Source of the DNA: Labyrinthula sp. Ha
Taxonomy: Eukaryota; Sar; Bigyra; Labyrinthulida; Labyrinthulaceae
Reading direction: 5' to 3'
DNA: 21,781 nt
Assembly (NCBI GenBank): GCA_015227615.1
Contig: JAALGZ010000119.1
Location: 1 to 21,781 of the forward strand
The notes under the pieces were generated by a model. The model was not told the origin of the DNA. It worked only from the letters and a program-made list of their open reading frames with translations, and did no database searches. This document shows positions 1 to 9,639 of the stretch, piece after piece. Position 1 is the first letter of the stretch; every line of letters begins with the position of its first letter. A program made the translations under genes and the position numbers.

Positions 1-600
1 CATCAATGATCCCAGCAGAAAGATCGATGAAGGAGCTCAAGAAAATGAACCTATCTCTGGAATGGAATCCTCAGTAGGAACTCAGATGGGAGAAGCTATT
101 GAAGGAGTTAAATGATGCTTCAAAAAGAAATATGGCGCAGTATTCAAAAGACATAAACCTTTGTATTTTTATAGATGCTTCTACCAACTTCTGGGCATTC
201 ATACTTACGTCTTGTGAAAATGCGAGCCCCGCTGATAAAAACTGTGAGACGACAGTAGCGGAGCAAATACACTCACCTTTGTTTTTCTTGAGCTGAAGGT
301 TTCAATGACCCCAGTTAGGTTGGTACATTAGCGCCAAGGAACTTTACCCGCTGGTGCATGTATTTAAACGTCTTCCATATTTGATTCTCGATCAGGATAA
401 GAGGCTAACAGTTTTCACGGATCACCAAAATTTGGTTTATATCCTTGGCCCAGAGTGGAATCCAAAGACAGCTTATTTAGACAGACTTTATCGATGGAGT
501 TTATTGTTCCAACAAGTGGATATGACGATACGACATATCCCAGGAAAGAAGAATATTTTGGCCGATCTTGTTTCAAGATGGGGTAGCCCTGGATACCCCC
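1..600 (+). pseudogene. Retroelement RNase H region (fossil)
   Basis: This part carries the Ty3/Gypsy RNase H signature. LCIFIDAS with the first catalytic Asp lies near 155-180, AKELYPLV lies near 330-356, and LTVFTDHQNLVYIL lies near 405-450. These are followed by the DRLYRWSLLFQQVDMTIRHI and PGKKNILADLVSR blocks, which mark the end of the domain (the ADLLSR-type motif). RNase H degrades the RNA strand of the RNA-DNA hybrid during reverse transcription. It is broken in this copy. The bases before about 150 correspond to the stretch linking reverse transcriptase to RNase H. Confidence 0.85.
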
Positions 601-609
601 AAGACAGGG

Positions 610-2486
610 AGCCTTTGGATTCCGGAAATGAAAACTTTTTGGGTCTAGTGGCAACTCTTTCCGAAGGATCATTTGATGAGAAAGAACTAGACAGAGGTAG
701 GATTAATTTTCTCAACCCTTTTTATACTCATAGTTGGGAAAAGATTAGCTATTCAGATGTGTTAAAAAATCAACAGGATGCAGGTCTAATAATTTCAGAT
801 GTACCTAAAGAAGAATTAAAATATGAAAGAGACAGATTCATCATACCAACCTCTTTGGTAATAAGGTTGGTCCTACACAATCACTTGGCGAATAATCATG
901 CTTCAATTAAAGAAGAGGAAAGGACTCTCTCATCGTTCAAGTTCATCCTCCCCAAGCATACGATAACGTTGGAAGTTATCAAAAGGGTCAGAAATAATTG
1001 CATGCATTGCGGAGAAAAGTCAAAGTTGATCAGAAGAAGTTTAAATATAAGTCCACTTAGCTAAATTCCTAGGGAGATCATTCATGTGGATTTTCTCTAT
1101 ATCAATAAATTTACACATTATTTAGTGCTGACTGACAACGCGACAAGGAAAATGTATTTAAAGCACTGTACGTCAGACACGGCGGAGGTTGTCGTCACAG
1201 CTCTTCTGGAATTTATAAGGAATTTTCAAATACTTCATGACTTTACCTTTTATACAGACAATGGCAGTTATTTTGCAGGAAAGCTTTTAGAAGAGATCAG
1301 CAAGTTACTCAAGTTTACCAGGAGCTTCTCCGTTCAATTCGCTCCTTGGACAAATGAAACAGCTGAAGTAAGCAACTCTAAGATAATTCTTCTAGTCAGA
1401 GTTCTGAGAAGTGAATTCAGATTATATGAAGAGGACATCGGTAAGTTGACGGGAGTCATTATGAATGTTATTAACAATTCACCTTCCACGATAAAGGCAG
1501 GTTATAGCCCAAATGAGTTATTCATGAACACTCGGGTTCTCAGCGGTGTGGAAATGTTGTTGGATAGAGATACTATTCTAGTGCCAACGAGAGACGAAGT
1601 TAGGCAGCCTAAAGATGTCGATAATGTGATAGAGAAGTGTTTAGAAATAAGGAATTTATGGGAGTCTAAGCTGAATGAAGCTTACGATGTTACCCGACTC
1701 AGAAGAATGAAACAGAATAATAGGATGAATGATAAGCCTAAATCGAATGCACTCCAATTTATGCCTTCAGAATGGGTTTTATGCAGTAAGGCTGGTACAC
1801 TTGCAGCTAGAGACAAAACTAAGCCTACTTGGATTGGACCCTATAAGGTTGTAAAACATGTTCATCGAAATACGTATCTTATTACAGACTTGCTGGGTAA
1901 GGATAGTATAGTCCATGCGTCAAGACTATGGCCATACGCACCGCCTCAGTTTGTGCCATCGGAACAGGTAATCAAGTTATTTCGGGTAGACAAAGCGGAT
2001 CTCGAGGTTGAGAAATTATTAGATGTACAATTTGAGCAGCGCAAATGGTGGATCCTGGTTAAATGGTATGGATTTGAGGAAGCAGACAACTCCTGGGAGC
2101 CTTTAAATACTTTAGCTGAGAATATACCTGAGGTAGTGAAAGATTTTCTTGTAGAAATGAGAACCAGAAATTCAAAAAGAGCTTTAAAGAAATTCTATAC
2201 GCTGACGAAGAAGAAGAGCAGATCTAACATAAATGCGTTATTTGTTGGCAACCCAAACTACCCGACTCAGTCTCCGGGATGGTTAACAATAGAGAAGCAA
2301 ATTCTTAGAATTTTAATAGCAATTCACGGATGTGAAAATTGGAGTGAAATAATGTCAGAGGACGCTTTACCTGGTAAGAATAAGCAACAACTGATCAGCC
2401 AGGCCCAGAAGATTTTGTTTCGTCAGGCCATGATCTCTTATAAAGGTATACATTTGGATATATATAGGGTCGGCAAAGCAAAATGA
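610..2486 (+). mobile_element. Retroelement integrase with chromodomain and Myb/SANT-like C terminus (fossil part)
   Basis: An H2C2 zinc-binding domain (HNHLANNH followed by CMHC) lies at about 868-1010. The integrase core follows, with D in HVDFLYI (~1080), D in FYTDNGSYF (~1250) and E in NETAEVSN (~1355), matching the DDE triad. After the C-terminal integrase fold (DKTKPTWIGPYKVVK, ~1815-1860) there is a chromodomain at about 1986-2153 (ADLEVEKLLDV, WWILVKWYGF, NSWEPLNTL). Chromodomains on chromovirus integrases steer insertion toward particular histone marks. The segment ~2271-2470 then reads PGWLTIEKQILRILIA, NWSEI and PGKNKQQL. This fits a Myb/SANT helix-turn-helix, an unusual addition that could act in DNA binding or targeting. 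The domain calls rest on motifs read by eye. The Myb/SANT call is the least certain. Confidence 0.85.
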
Positions 2487-2628
2487 TCCTTATCGGGTAA
2501 TTTTATTATTAACAAGACGCCTTACTTTGATCGATGGAAGTTATTAAGATGGTGTTTCAATGCAATAAAATTTATCCTAGATGATGAGATATTGGCAAAC
2601 TTAAGAATACCCTTTTTTCAGAAGGTAG

Positions 2629-3579
2629 AAGGATTTATTCACTCGCGAAGTTTTGCGCAATCTCGAGACGATTAAGGAGTTCGATGATTTTTACCCCCAC
2701 TTGGGATCATTTGAGGAAACACTTTCTTGGATTTGGTTTGGATACGAAGTTAATGAAGCTTTAAAAGGAGATAATGAACAAGTTATCAATTGGTTTAATA
2801 AGAACAAGAAGGATATATTGAAGCGTTTCAAAGACAACATACCGGATGGAACGGATCAGGTGCAGGGTATGGAGATGGATTTTGAACAATTTTGTTTCAC
2901 CTTTTCTCTTAGGGACACAAGTATTTATGAGGTTGTTGCTGTGAACGAGCAAGACGTTAGGAGATCTACCTTATATTTTGTTCCCGACAAAGCCAGAGTT
3001 TTAAATGCGGATGTCCTACATCCTGACTTCAAGATGCTATATAGAGAGTTCATGCCTGTGCTACCTACAGTTGTTATAATAGATCCCCCTTGGAGAATTG
3101 GATCAAAAGAGCCTACTCGTGGTGGCTCAATAAACTATCACTGTTTTTCTGACAAAGACTTGTTAAAGTTGGACTTTTCGTATTTTCAAGAAAGTGGGTT
3201 TTTAATGTTGTGGATCGTCAATTCAAAGAGATATGTCGCAGAGCAAATGATCGTGAAGAATGGTTACAAAGTGTTGGATACAGTGGTTTGGGTTAAGGTC
3301 AGCAAACACAACAAGCTACAAGTTGGGCCAGGTTATTATTTGAGGCATGCTTCAGAAATGTTCCTGTTATGTGGAAAAGGTAACTACCGATCAATAATGT
3401 CGCATGGTCAGGTGGTAAACGTTATTTTTGAGCAACGTAAAACTCACTCTAGGAAACCAGATGCTATATATGGGCTGGCTTCGAAGTTGGTACCTGAAGG
3501 ACCGTATTTGGATGTCTTCGCACGATTGTCCAACGTCCGCAGCCATTGGAGTTCAATCGGGCTAGAAGTCACTCCATGA
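2629..3579 (+). CDS. MT-A70 family N6-adenosine methyltransferase carried inside the LTR retrotransposon
   Basis: The frame is open from 2629 to the TGA at 3577-3579. The exact start is unclear because no early ATG is present, so it may be translated as part of a longer retroelement product. The catalytic motif DPPW is at 3082-3093, preceded by a hydrophobic strand (TVVII) as in METTL3/METTL4-type enzymes. It is followed by the MT-A70 blocks LMLWIVN, YKVLDTVVWVKV, GPGYYLRHASEMFLLCGKGN, EQRKTHSRKPDAIYGL and LDVFARLSNVRSHWSSIG. The SxKPD, LF/VFxR and NxxxxW elements, which bind SAM and shape the active site, are all recognisable. The family transfers a methyl group from SAM to N6 of adenine in RNA (METTL3) or, in some members, DNA. 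DPPW rather than EPPL suggests a catalytic, not scaffold, member. It lies between the Myb/SANT-like region and the polypurine tract, inside the element. It has no introns, unlike the host gene next door. Confidence 0.85.
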   Translation, partial: KDLFTREVLRNLETIKEFDDFYPHLGSFEETLSWIWFGYEVNEALKGDNEQVINWFNKNKKDILKRFKDNIPDGTDQVQGMEMDFEQFCFTFSLRDTSIYEVVAVNEQDVRRSTLYFVPDKARVLNADVLHPDFKMLYREFMPVLPTVVIIDPPWRIGSKEPTRGGSINYHCFSDKDLLKLDFSYFQESGFLMLWIVNSKRYVAEQMIVKNGYKVLDTVVWVKVSKHNKLQVGPGYYLRHASEMFLLCGKGNYRSIMSHGQVVNVIFEQRKTHSRKPDAIYGLASKLVPEGPYLDVFARLSNVRSHWSSIGLEVTP

Positions 3580-3618
3580 GTTACAGGAACTCACTTTAAC
3601 TAAAATGGAATCTTCCTT

Positions 3619-3629
3619 GAGAGGGGGAA
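3619..3629 (+). other. Polypurine tract (plus-strand primer) of the LTR element
   Basis: The purine run GAGAGGGGGAA ends immediately before a TG dinucleotide. This is the usual arrangement of a Ty3/Gypsy polypurine tract abutting the 3' LTR. It places the methyltransferase upstream of the tract and therefore within the internal region of the element. Confidence 0.75.
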
Positions 3630-3705
3630 TGATTTAAGCCATTGCTGTTTATGTAGCTCATTGTTATTGTACGTTAGAGAGTTTTTGATATAAGCGATAA
3701 ATTGA

Positions 3706-3713
3706 TATAAAAG
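3706..3713 (+). promoter_or_regulatory. TATA box in the U3 part of the LTR
   Basis: TATAAAAG lies about 77 bases into the LTR, a normal distance for an LTR polymerase II promoter. No initiator could be assigned. Confidence 0.45.
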
Positions 3714-3889
3714 AGACACAAAAGTAAAAGCTTATTGAAAGACCCTTTGGACTATAAATCACTGGCTTCGATTCCTCAGCACACCAAAGAAAGCATCAGG
3801 CAGCTGGAGAGAGAAAACAAAGGCAAAAAAGGAGCAGAAGAAGCTACTTCAACACCAACTTAAAACCTGAAACCATGAAAACCTAATTA

Positions 3890-4235
3890 CATTTCATCTT
3901 CTTGAACCTGGATGGAGCTAAAGAACTGGAAACACTAAAATCGTCGGATCACGCAACACAAACCAAACAGCACCAAAAACCCAATAATAATCATCTGGAA
4001 GTAAGAACTGAACAGCCAAAAGATCACCATGCAAGGTAGAACTACCCCCTGGGGTTCATAATCACCCTTCTGGAACTTGGATGTAGTTAAAAACGCGTCG
4101 AGAGAGGAATAAATAGCTGGAAACGTGAACCTTGGACAGAAAATGCTGCGAATCGTCTAATTAAATGTCAGGAACCATCTAGATCGATATTTTCTTGCAT
4201 CTTGGTAACGTGAACTGGAACCTTCAGGTCTTTTA
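3890..4235 (+). repeat. Degenerate internal repeats with a GAAC(C/T)TGGA core
   Basis: Related phrases recur, e.g. TTGAACCTGGATGGAGCTAA (about 3902), TGGAACTTGGATGTAGTTAA (about 4071), AGCTGGAAACGTGAACCTTGG (about 4115, first 20 bases) and TGAACTGGAACCTTCAGG (about 4212). They look like diverged copies of a 40-170 base unit, perhaps an LTR-internal duplication. The units were aligned by eye only. Confidence 0.35.
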
Positions 4236-4770
4236 CAGTTGTGATTGTTGTTTTCTTTGTTTTTGGATTGGATTTTGGGAAATCAAGCACAAGAATCAAG
4301 ATGTTAATGGAACAAGAGAGATTCTGTGGCTCAAGAACACCTATTAGTGGAATTAACGTAATTACAGTAACAGTTTTATTGTAGAGAGAGTATGGGTAAG
4401 ATCATAGGCTCGTGCTGGACTCGGTTCTTGGCCTCAATCGGCTTGCCAAAGAACTCCCTTAAAATCTAATCTAATTTACTACTAAGAAGCTTTGTACATA
4501 ACTCATTTCGTTCTTTTCAAACCGATTAGGATTCTGAAACAACCTCGTTCATTAAACCAAATTTACAATAAACTTGATTGTAAATAATTATTATCTAAAA
4601 ATGTGTTTATATTCATTAATTCTTATTTTGAAAAAATATGTTATAAAAATCAGATCGACTCTTTTTTTCAAAATATTAACATTTTCTAACGGGATTCTCA
4701 TTAATTCCCGAGAAAAAACATATTTCTCGAATTTCAAATAAAAAACCAATTTAAACAAAAAACGTAAAAA

Positions 4771-7332
4771 ATGTCATTTAAAGCCCCATCAATTAAACAA
4801 CAATTTGAAAATAGAAATCGAGGCAGAAGGTTCAACATTCAATGGTTTATTTATTTCCCCTTCTAATTCATAGGTCGCATGATGAGAATTACAACCCAAC
4901 TGAAGGTCAAAGGTTTAGAAAAGAAGCAGAAGAGTTTGTCACAGAAGTGAATGTGAATAAAGAGATTGAATATTTGAAGTATTCATATATCTTGTTTTAT
5001 TCTTTAGTTTTTGCTTCAGCCCTTTAAATTTTATGGGAAAAAAACTTGCGCTTTGGTTTGAAAAGTTTCCAAAGGTTAAAGCACTTCAGTTTTTTCTTGT
5101 TTTGTTTTTATTTTAGGTTTATATATTGTAACTTAAACACCTTAAATTTCATTGGAATGAAAAAAATAAAACAAAAACTGAATATTGGGTCGCTAAGGTA
5201 TACTTTCTATTGTTTTTATGTTTTAGTTTTATCGGGTGTAATATTCCACAAGATATTTCTCTTTCTCAGTTTTTAAAAGGACAAAAAATAAAGTCAATAA
5301 AGTTAAGTTTTTATTTTTGTTAATAATAGTTTCCGTAAAAATTATATGAAATTAGAAACATTTGTTAAAATAATGAAAGAAGTTTCAAAAATGAAAAGTT
5401 TAGTGGATATTTTGTATTCTCTTTTGTTTTGTTTATTTCTAGTATTCAAGAAGATAACTTGAGGATTGATAATCCAGAAACTACTGATTCAGCAAAAGCA
5501 TGTTTGGAAAATTTACCTTTTTTGTTGAAATTTATGTTTATTGTTGTTTTCTTTTAACTTTTAGTTTGCGAGTTGGTGAAATAAATATTGAAGAAAACAA
5601 AGATGAAGTTCAAGATTTACTTGATAATCATTCCTCTCTTTTATTATTTGAACTTGGAAAGAATAGTTTCAATACTAAAAATTTCGAAGAAAGACTTAAA
5701 CATTATGTTTCTATAAAGCTAAAAGATCACTACAATAGACTAACTCTTTTAAATGAGTGCCAACTTCTTTTTATGGGTGATGGAAGAGTTGGAAAAACTT
5801 CTACCATAAGAAGTTTATTTGACAAAAGTTTTTTACTGAACAATAACTCAACTTTAGTTTTGAATGATATTGATATATTTTCAATAAATCCAACTAATTA
5901 TAACTGGAACTCAATATCTAAATATGAACTAAGTGTTCAAAGAGTAAAAAATAGTCTTCCTCGTGTTGTTTATGCTGATTTTGATCCTAATCAAAAAGTT
6001 GAAACAAAATATAAACTTGACTTTGAAAAAGAACTTCTTTCAAGAACTGTTTCTAGTGAAAAGTTTATCGAGCAAATGAAAAATAGTTCATCTGGTTTTG
6101 CTACAAATGATGTTTATTTTCGTGTTTATGATTTTGGTGGACAAGAAATATTTTCTTCTGTTCATCATATTTTTATGAATTCAAATTCTCTCTATTTTGT
6201 AGTTTTCAATATGACAAAAATATCCCAAAATGATTTATATAGATTAAAATTTTGGTGTGAAAGTATTTTAAAAAATACAGAAAAAGCACCAGTTATTTTT
6301 ATTGGTACATATTTAAAGAGATATAAGAGAAAGAATATTAAAGATACAAATCTAGAAGGAATACAAAATAAACTTCAAAACTTTGTTGAAAATCTTTCTT
6401 CTGAGTTAAATATATTGAAAAATGATATGAATATTTTTTTTCCTATTGAGAATTCAAAATTAGATTCTCAAGAGAAAAAAGATATAAAAGATAAAATAAA
6501 AAGTCTTGTTTCTGGAGCAGCTGGAATAAATAAAGAAAGTTTTCTTAACTTTAGAATAGGAACTGCTTGGCTTCTTTTCCTTGATAATTGTCGAGAACAA
6601 ACAAATATTATGACTTTGAAGGAATTTGAAGATAAATCTTATTCTTGTGGTTTTGAAGTTTCGGAAGTTCAAGATATGCTTGAAATATATTCAAAAGCTG
6701 GTTTAATTTGTTATTTTCCTAATTTAGATTTGGAAGTAGATGCAAACTTTATATTTTTTGCACCTTCTTATCTTGCTCAAGCTTTAGGTAAGTTTATCAG
6801 AGATCCAAATTTTCATGAACTTGCTTTTAGAATTCCAAGTAATAAATTTTCTTTATATAGAATTTATGTTGATAAAGGAAAACTAAATAAAGAACTTTTT
6901 GATATTTTACTAAAAGAATATTCTGATAAAGAAAAGAAATATATTTTAAGTTTGGCTTTGAATAGTTTGGTTTTGATACCTGTGGAAAAAGAAAATGATG
7001 TTTTTATTCTTCCTGAACTAAAGAGAGCAAAAATAAAACCTTCTTTTAGGAGTGATATTAAAATAGTTTTTCATAGTCTTGTTCGTTTGGCTGTTTTTGT
7101 AAAAGTTGTCTTTTTATTTCTAGAGGATGAAGATATTCATGAATCACTTTTATTCAAAGGATTTGCAAGAATTATTTTCAAGAATAAAAGAATAGTTGAT
7201 ATTTTTTTAAACACTGAAACTGAAATTAGTTTTACTCTTGTTCAAGGAAATAATTTAGAATGGTTAAAAGAAAATGTTGAACTGATTTCAGAAGAACTAC
7301 AAGAACTTAAAGAAAATGATATAGTTTTGTAG
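4771..7332 (+). CDS. LRR-Roc-COR (Roco family) GTPase with seven 28-29 nt introns
   Basis: The proposed exons are 4771-4844, 4874-4978, 5008-5088, 5117-5197, 5227-5301, 5330-5413, 5443-5535 and 5565-7332 (stop TAG). The spliced length is 2361 nt, i.e. 786 residues. All seven introns are GT...AG, T-rich, 29, 29, 28, 29, 28, 29 and 29 nt long, and all are phase 2. The start is ATG 4771 (MSFKAPSIKQ) in an A-rich context. Residues ~85-265 hold about six leucine-rich repeats, e.g. VKALQFIYCNLN, SLSFIGCNIP and IKSINFRKNYM. The Roc GTPase follows, with P-loop GDGRVGKT at 269-276 and switch II DFGGQEIF at 387-394. The G4 motif (FIGTYLK, ~443-449) lacks the usual Asp. The COR domain occupies ~525-716 (GTAWLLFLDN, MLEIYSKAGLICYFP, FFAPSYLAQAL). 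Roco proteins are GTP-regulated dimers used in signalling. No kinase domain follows COR. The last exon read alone appears to start at 5500 with a hydrophobic N terminus, but that stretch is intron 7. Confidence 0.85.
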
Positions 7333-9225
7333 GAAAGAGAAATAGTTTCAATAATATCTTCTGCAATTAAGTCAATTTGCTCTCTTTAGTGATTAATATT
7401 GGTGAGCAAGGTAGGAAACACTTCTTTCAAAACATGATCTATTTTTTTCCTTTAGTTGAGATTTTTTTTTCAGAAACAGGCTCATTACTTTTAAGATTAG
7501 TTTTCAAAGCAGATAGATACTTGGTATAACCTGCTGCAAAAACATAGCCAAAATGCCATATTTAAACTATTAAGCTATAAGATGAGAAACCAATTAGAAC
7601 ACTGAAACTTTTACATGAGTTTTCCATTAACTTCGTGTAGCTAAATATTGAATAGAGAGATTTTATCTTTACTTTTCTGTATTACTGCCTTTAATAAACC
7701 TCCTAAACTAACTGTAATACTTTATGTTTTAGAAAATGTTCTGCAGTTGTCTAATTTAGCCATTGCAATAGAATGTAATACAAAGTAACCGTTAAAATTA
7801 GAATTATCATAAAACAGTTCATCTTTTAAGTGAAAGATTCATAAAAACACAAGTTTAATATGGATTCTAATCATTAAAAGAATTTAATAAAGACGATAAA
7901 AAGCCCAATATAAAGTAAGTACAAAATATTCTGCAAGATTACTTTTATATAGTTATTATCTATGATAAACGTGATTTAAATCCCTGATGCACAGAATGAA
8001 GACCGTGTTGAGTTGGTTTCCACTTGAGAACTAGTCATTACTTTACTTAATGCCACTGGTAAAGAGTTTGGAAGGGTATGAAAAGTTTTATTTAGAAAGC
8101 TTTCTCTTTGACTGGTCAAAGAATTAATAATAATGACTAATGAGAAATAAACCTTGTTTAAAAGTAAGTGAAATTAGGATATAAAGATTTATGTCTAGCT
8201 AAATTTACTTGGCATTAACTTATTATTTTACGATTCAGAAATATTTTTGAAACTATGCTGAGAAACTGAAACCCTTGGATTTATCCATATCATACAAAGA
8301 ACTTAGATTTCTTAGTACTCAGATAACAGGAATGAGAAACAACTTTTTAATTCCTGTTTAGCTGAGGTTGAAAATGCATTCACTAAGAACTTGACTTAAA
8401 AGAAAGTGTTAATAATGTATCCAAAAGTTCTGAGATTCAAAAGAGAAGACTGAGATCAAAAAGGTTTCTCCATGGCCAGAAATCTGGGGTTCCTTTCTTC
8501 ACATATGTGCCAAAAAGCACGCAAACTAATTTGTTGGATAACTGTTTAAGGCTAAGCAGAGATTTCACGTGACGTACTCTCTGGACTCTTTCTTAAGCTT
8601 CTTAGATCTCAAGTTAAGTTCTTAACGCTTAATTAAAATTAACTCTCTTATATCAAACGATTAAACTATGTTACATCAGGCAAAACCGTGCCACACGACA
8701 CTTAAGCCAATTGGATCAAGTGGACTAATCTTGCAAATATTCTATATCGATCTAGTTAGTATTGCCGCACTTTGAGTCTCTATATTTTTTTTGCTTTATT
8801 TCTTCCCTATGTCTTGATTTGCTGCTATGTCCCGGTATTACTCCACTACCCCGTACCACCTGACCATCTGGTCTCTTTTTGCTCCTGTGGTGTGCCTTCT
8901 AATTTTTGTTATCTATTTCTCGCAGTCGTGTCTTGGTCCTCTCTAAAAACATATGTCAAAATTGCTCAAAAATTTTATTAGCTATGGAAATATAATTGTA
9001 GTGACATTCACTATGTCTGTATTGACTCGTCTATGATCTAGTTTCCTAAAATTTGTCATATCACGTGATTCTGTTGCAAGATATTGATTTTCTGAAAATA
9101 AAGAGCCAAAAATGAAAAAAAAAGAATTGGAATAGATTGAAATTTCGGTGAGCCACAATGTTGTTACAATTGGCACGCTCAAGATGGATCACGTCTATTA
9201 GGCCTTGTTAGATGAGCACAAAAGA
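7333..9225. other. AT-rich intergenic DNA without recognisable gene
   Basis: This follows the Roco stop. There are only short random open frames, none with a recognisable motif or codon bias. A slightly more GC-rich patch near 8460-8960 may be an old mobile-element scrap on the minus strand, but I found no diagnostic motif. I saw no tRNA or tandem repeat. Confidence 0.6.
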
Positions 9226-9229
9226 ATGT

Positions 9230-9580
9230 CTCAATATATTTTTGAGAGCTAGGGGATCTTTATTAGTCTTGAAATCAGAGCCGAGACACTTGAGCGCAGT
9301 TATTCCTATATTCTTTTCTCCACAAACTATTATACCAGTTTAGTTTTCTCTGAGCTGGTAGGTCGCAGTTTTTCACGGTTATATAGGAGCTAATGTTCCA
9401 ACTCTGGATCTATTCCTTATTTGGCCACAGGATCTTTCCCTGCTATGGCTTTGGAATTACATCGCCTTGTGAAAATAATGGTCAGGACGAGCGCAATGGT
9501 ACAGATTTAGCAAACTTTTTGAATGAATTCTCTGGGTGTTTCACCACTGTTTACTTTGGATCTTTCTATTTTCATTTACT
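9230..9580 (+). pseudogene. Possible LINE endonuclease remnant
   Basis: In the plus direction the segment reads CYGFGI (about 9438) and then DERNGTDLANFLNEFSG followed by TTVYF (about 9486-9555). This resembles the APE-type LINE endonuclease stretch G-x-G-x-x-N-x-x-G-x-x-L-x-x-F...NTxF. Weak matches to the preceding GDFNA-type region lie just upstream in another frame. It runs opposite to the adjacent LINE remnant, so it would be a separate insertion or an inverted piece. The evidence is only motif resemblance over about 40 residues. Confidence 0.35.
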
Positions 9581-9639
9581 TTTCCATTTATACATAAACT
9601 GAGGCCTCTAACCATATATATATTTTTCATTTGGCGAAT

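Larger units (their letters stand above)
1..4500 (+). mobile_element. Fossil Ty3/Gypsy chromovirus-type LTR retrotransposon, 3' portion
   Basis: The window opens inside the pol region. In order one sees RNase H, an H2C2 zinc finger, a DDE integrase core, a chromodomain, a Myb/SANT-like domain, an MT-A70 methyltransferase, a polypurine tract and the beginning of a 3' LTR. This order (RNase H before integrase, chromodomain at the integrase C terminus) is that of Ty3/Gypsy chromoviruses. The 5' LTR, gag, protease and reverse transcriptase lie outside the window. The copy looks broken, with roughly two to four breaks, mainly in the RNase H to zinc-finger part. The integrase-chromodomain and methyltransferase parts are largely open, so it is probably not very old. 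The right edge is uncertain: the 3' LTR starts at about 3630, but its end cannot be fixed without the other LTR. A fall in GC near 4500-4560 is my only guide. Confidence 0.85.
3630..4500 (+). repeat. 3' LTR (start clear, end uncertain)
   Basis: The LTR begins with TGATTTAAGCC directly after the polypurine tract. A TATA box (TATAAAAG, 3706-3713) about 80 bases inside would serve as the U3 promoter. No second LTR is in view, so the terminal CA and the target-site duplication cannot be assigned. The richer base composition persists to roughly 4500-4560 and then becomes strongly AT-rich, which I take as a loose right limit. The LTR could be much shorter, with an unrelated sequence following. Confidence 0.5.

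Noticed and set aside
5500-5564. Hydrophobic N terminus (signal peptide or membrane anchor) of the long Roco frame starting at 5500
   Set aside because: Most of it is encoded by a 29-nt T-rich intron (5536-5564). The spliced frame continues upstream into LRR exons.
8772-9182. Two short open frames of 66-69 residues
   Set aside because: There is no recognisable motif, no codon bias and no convincing start context.
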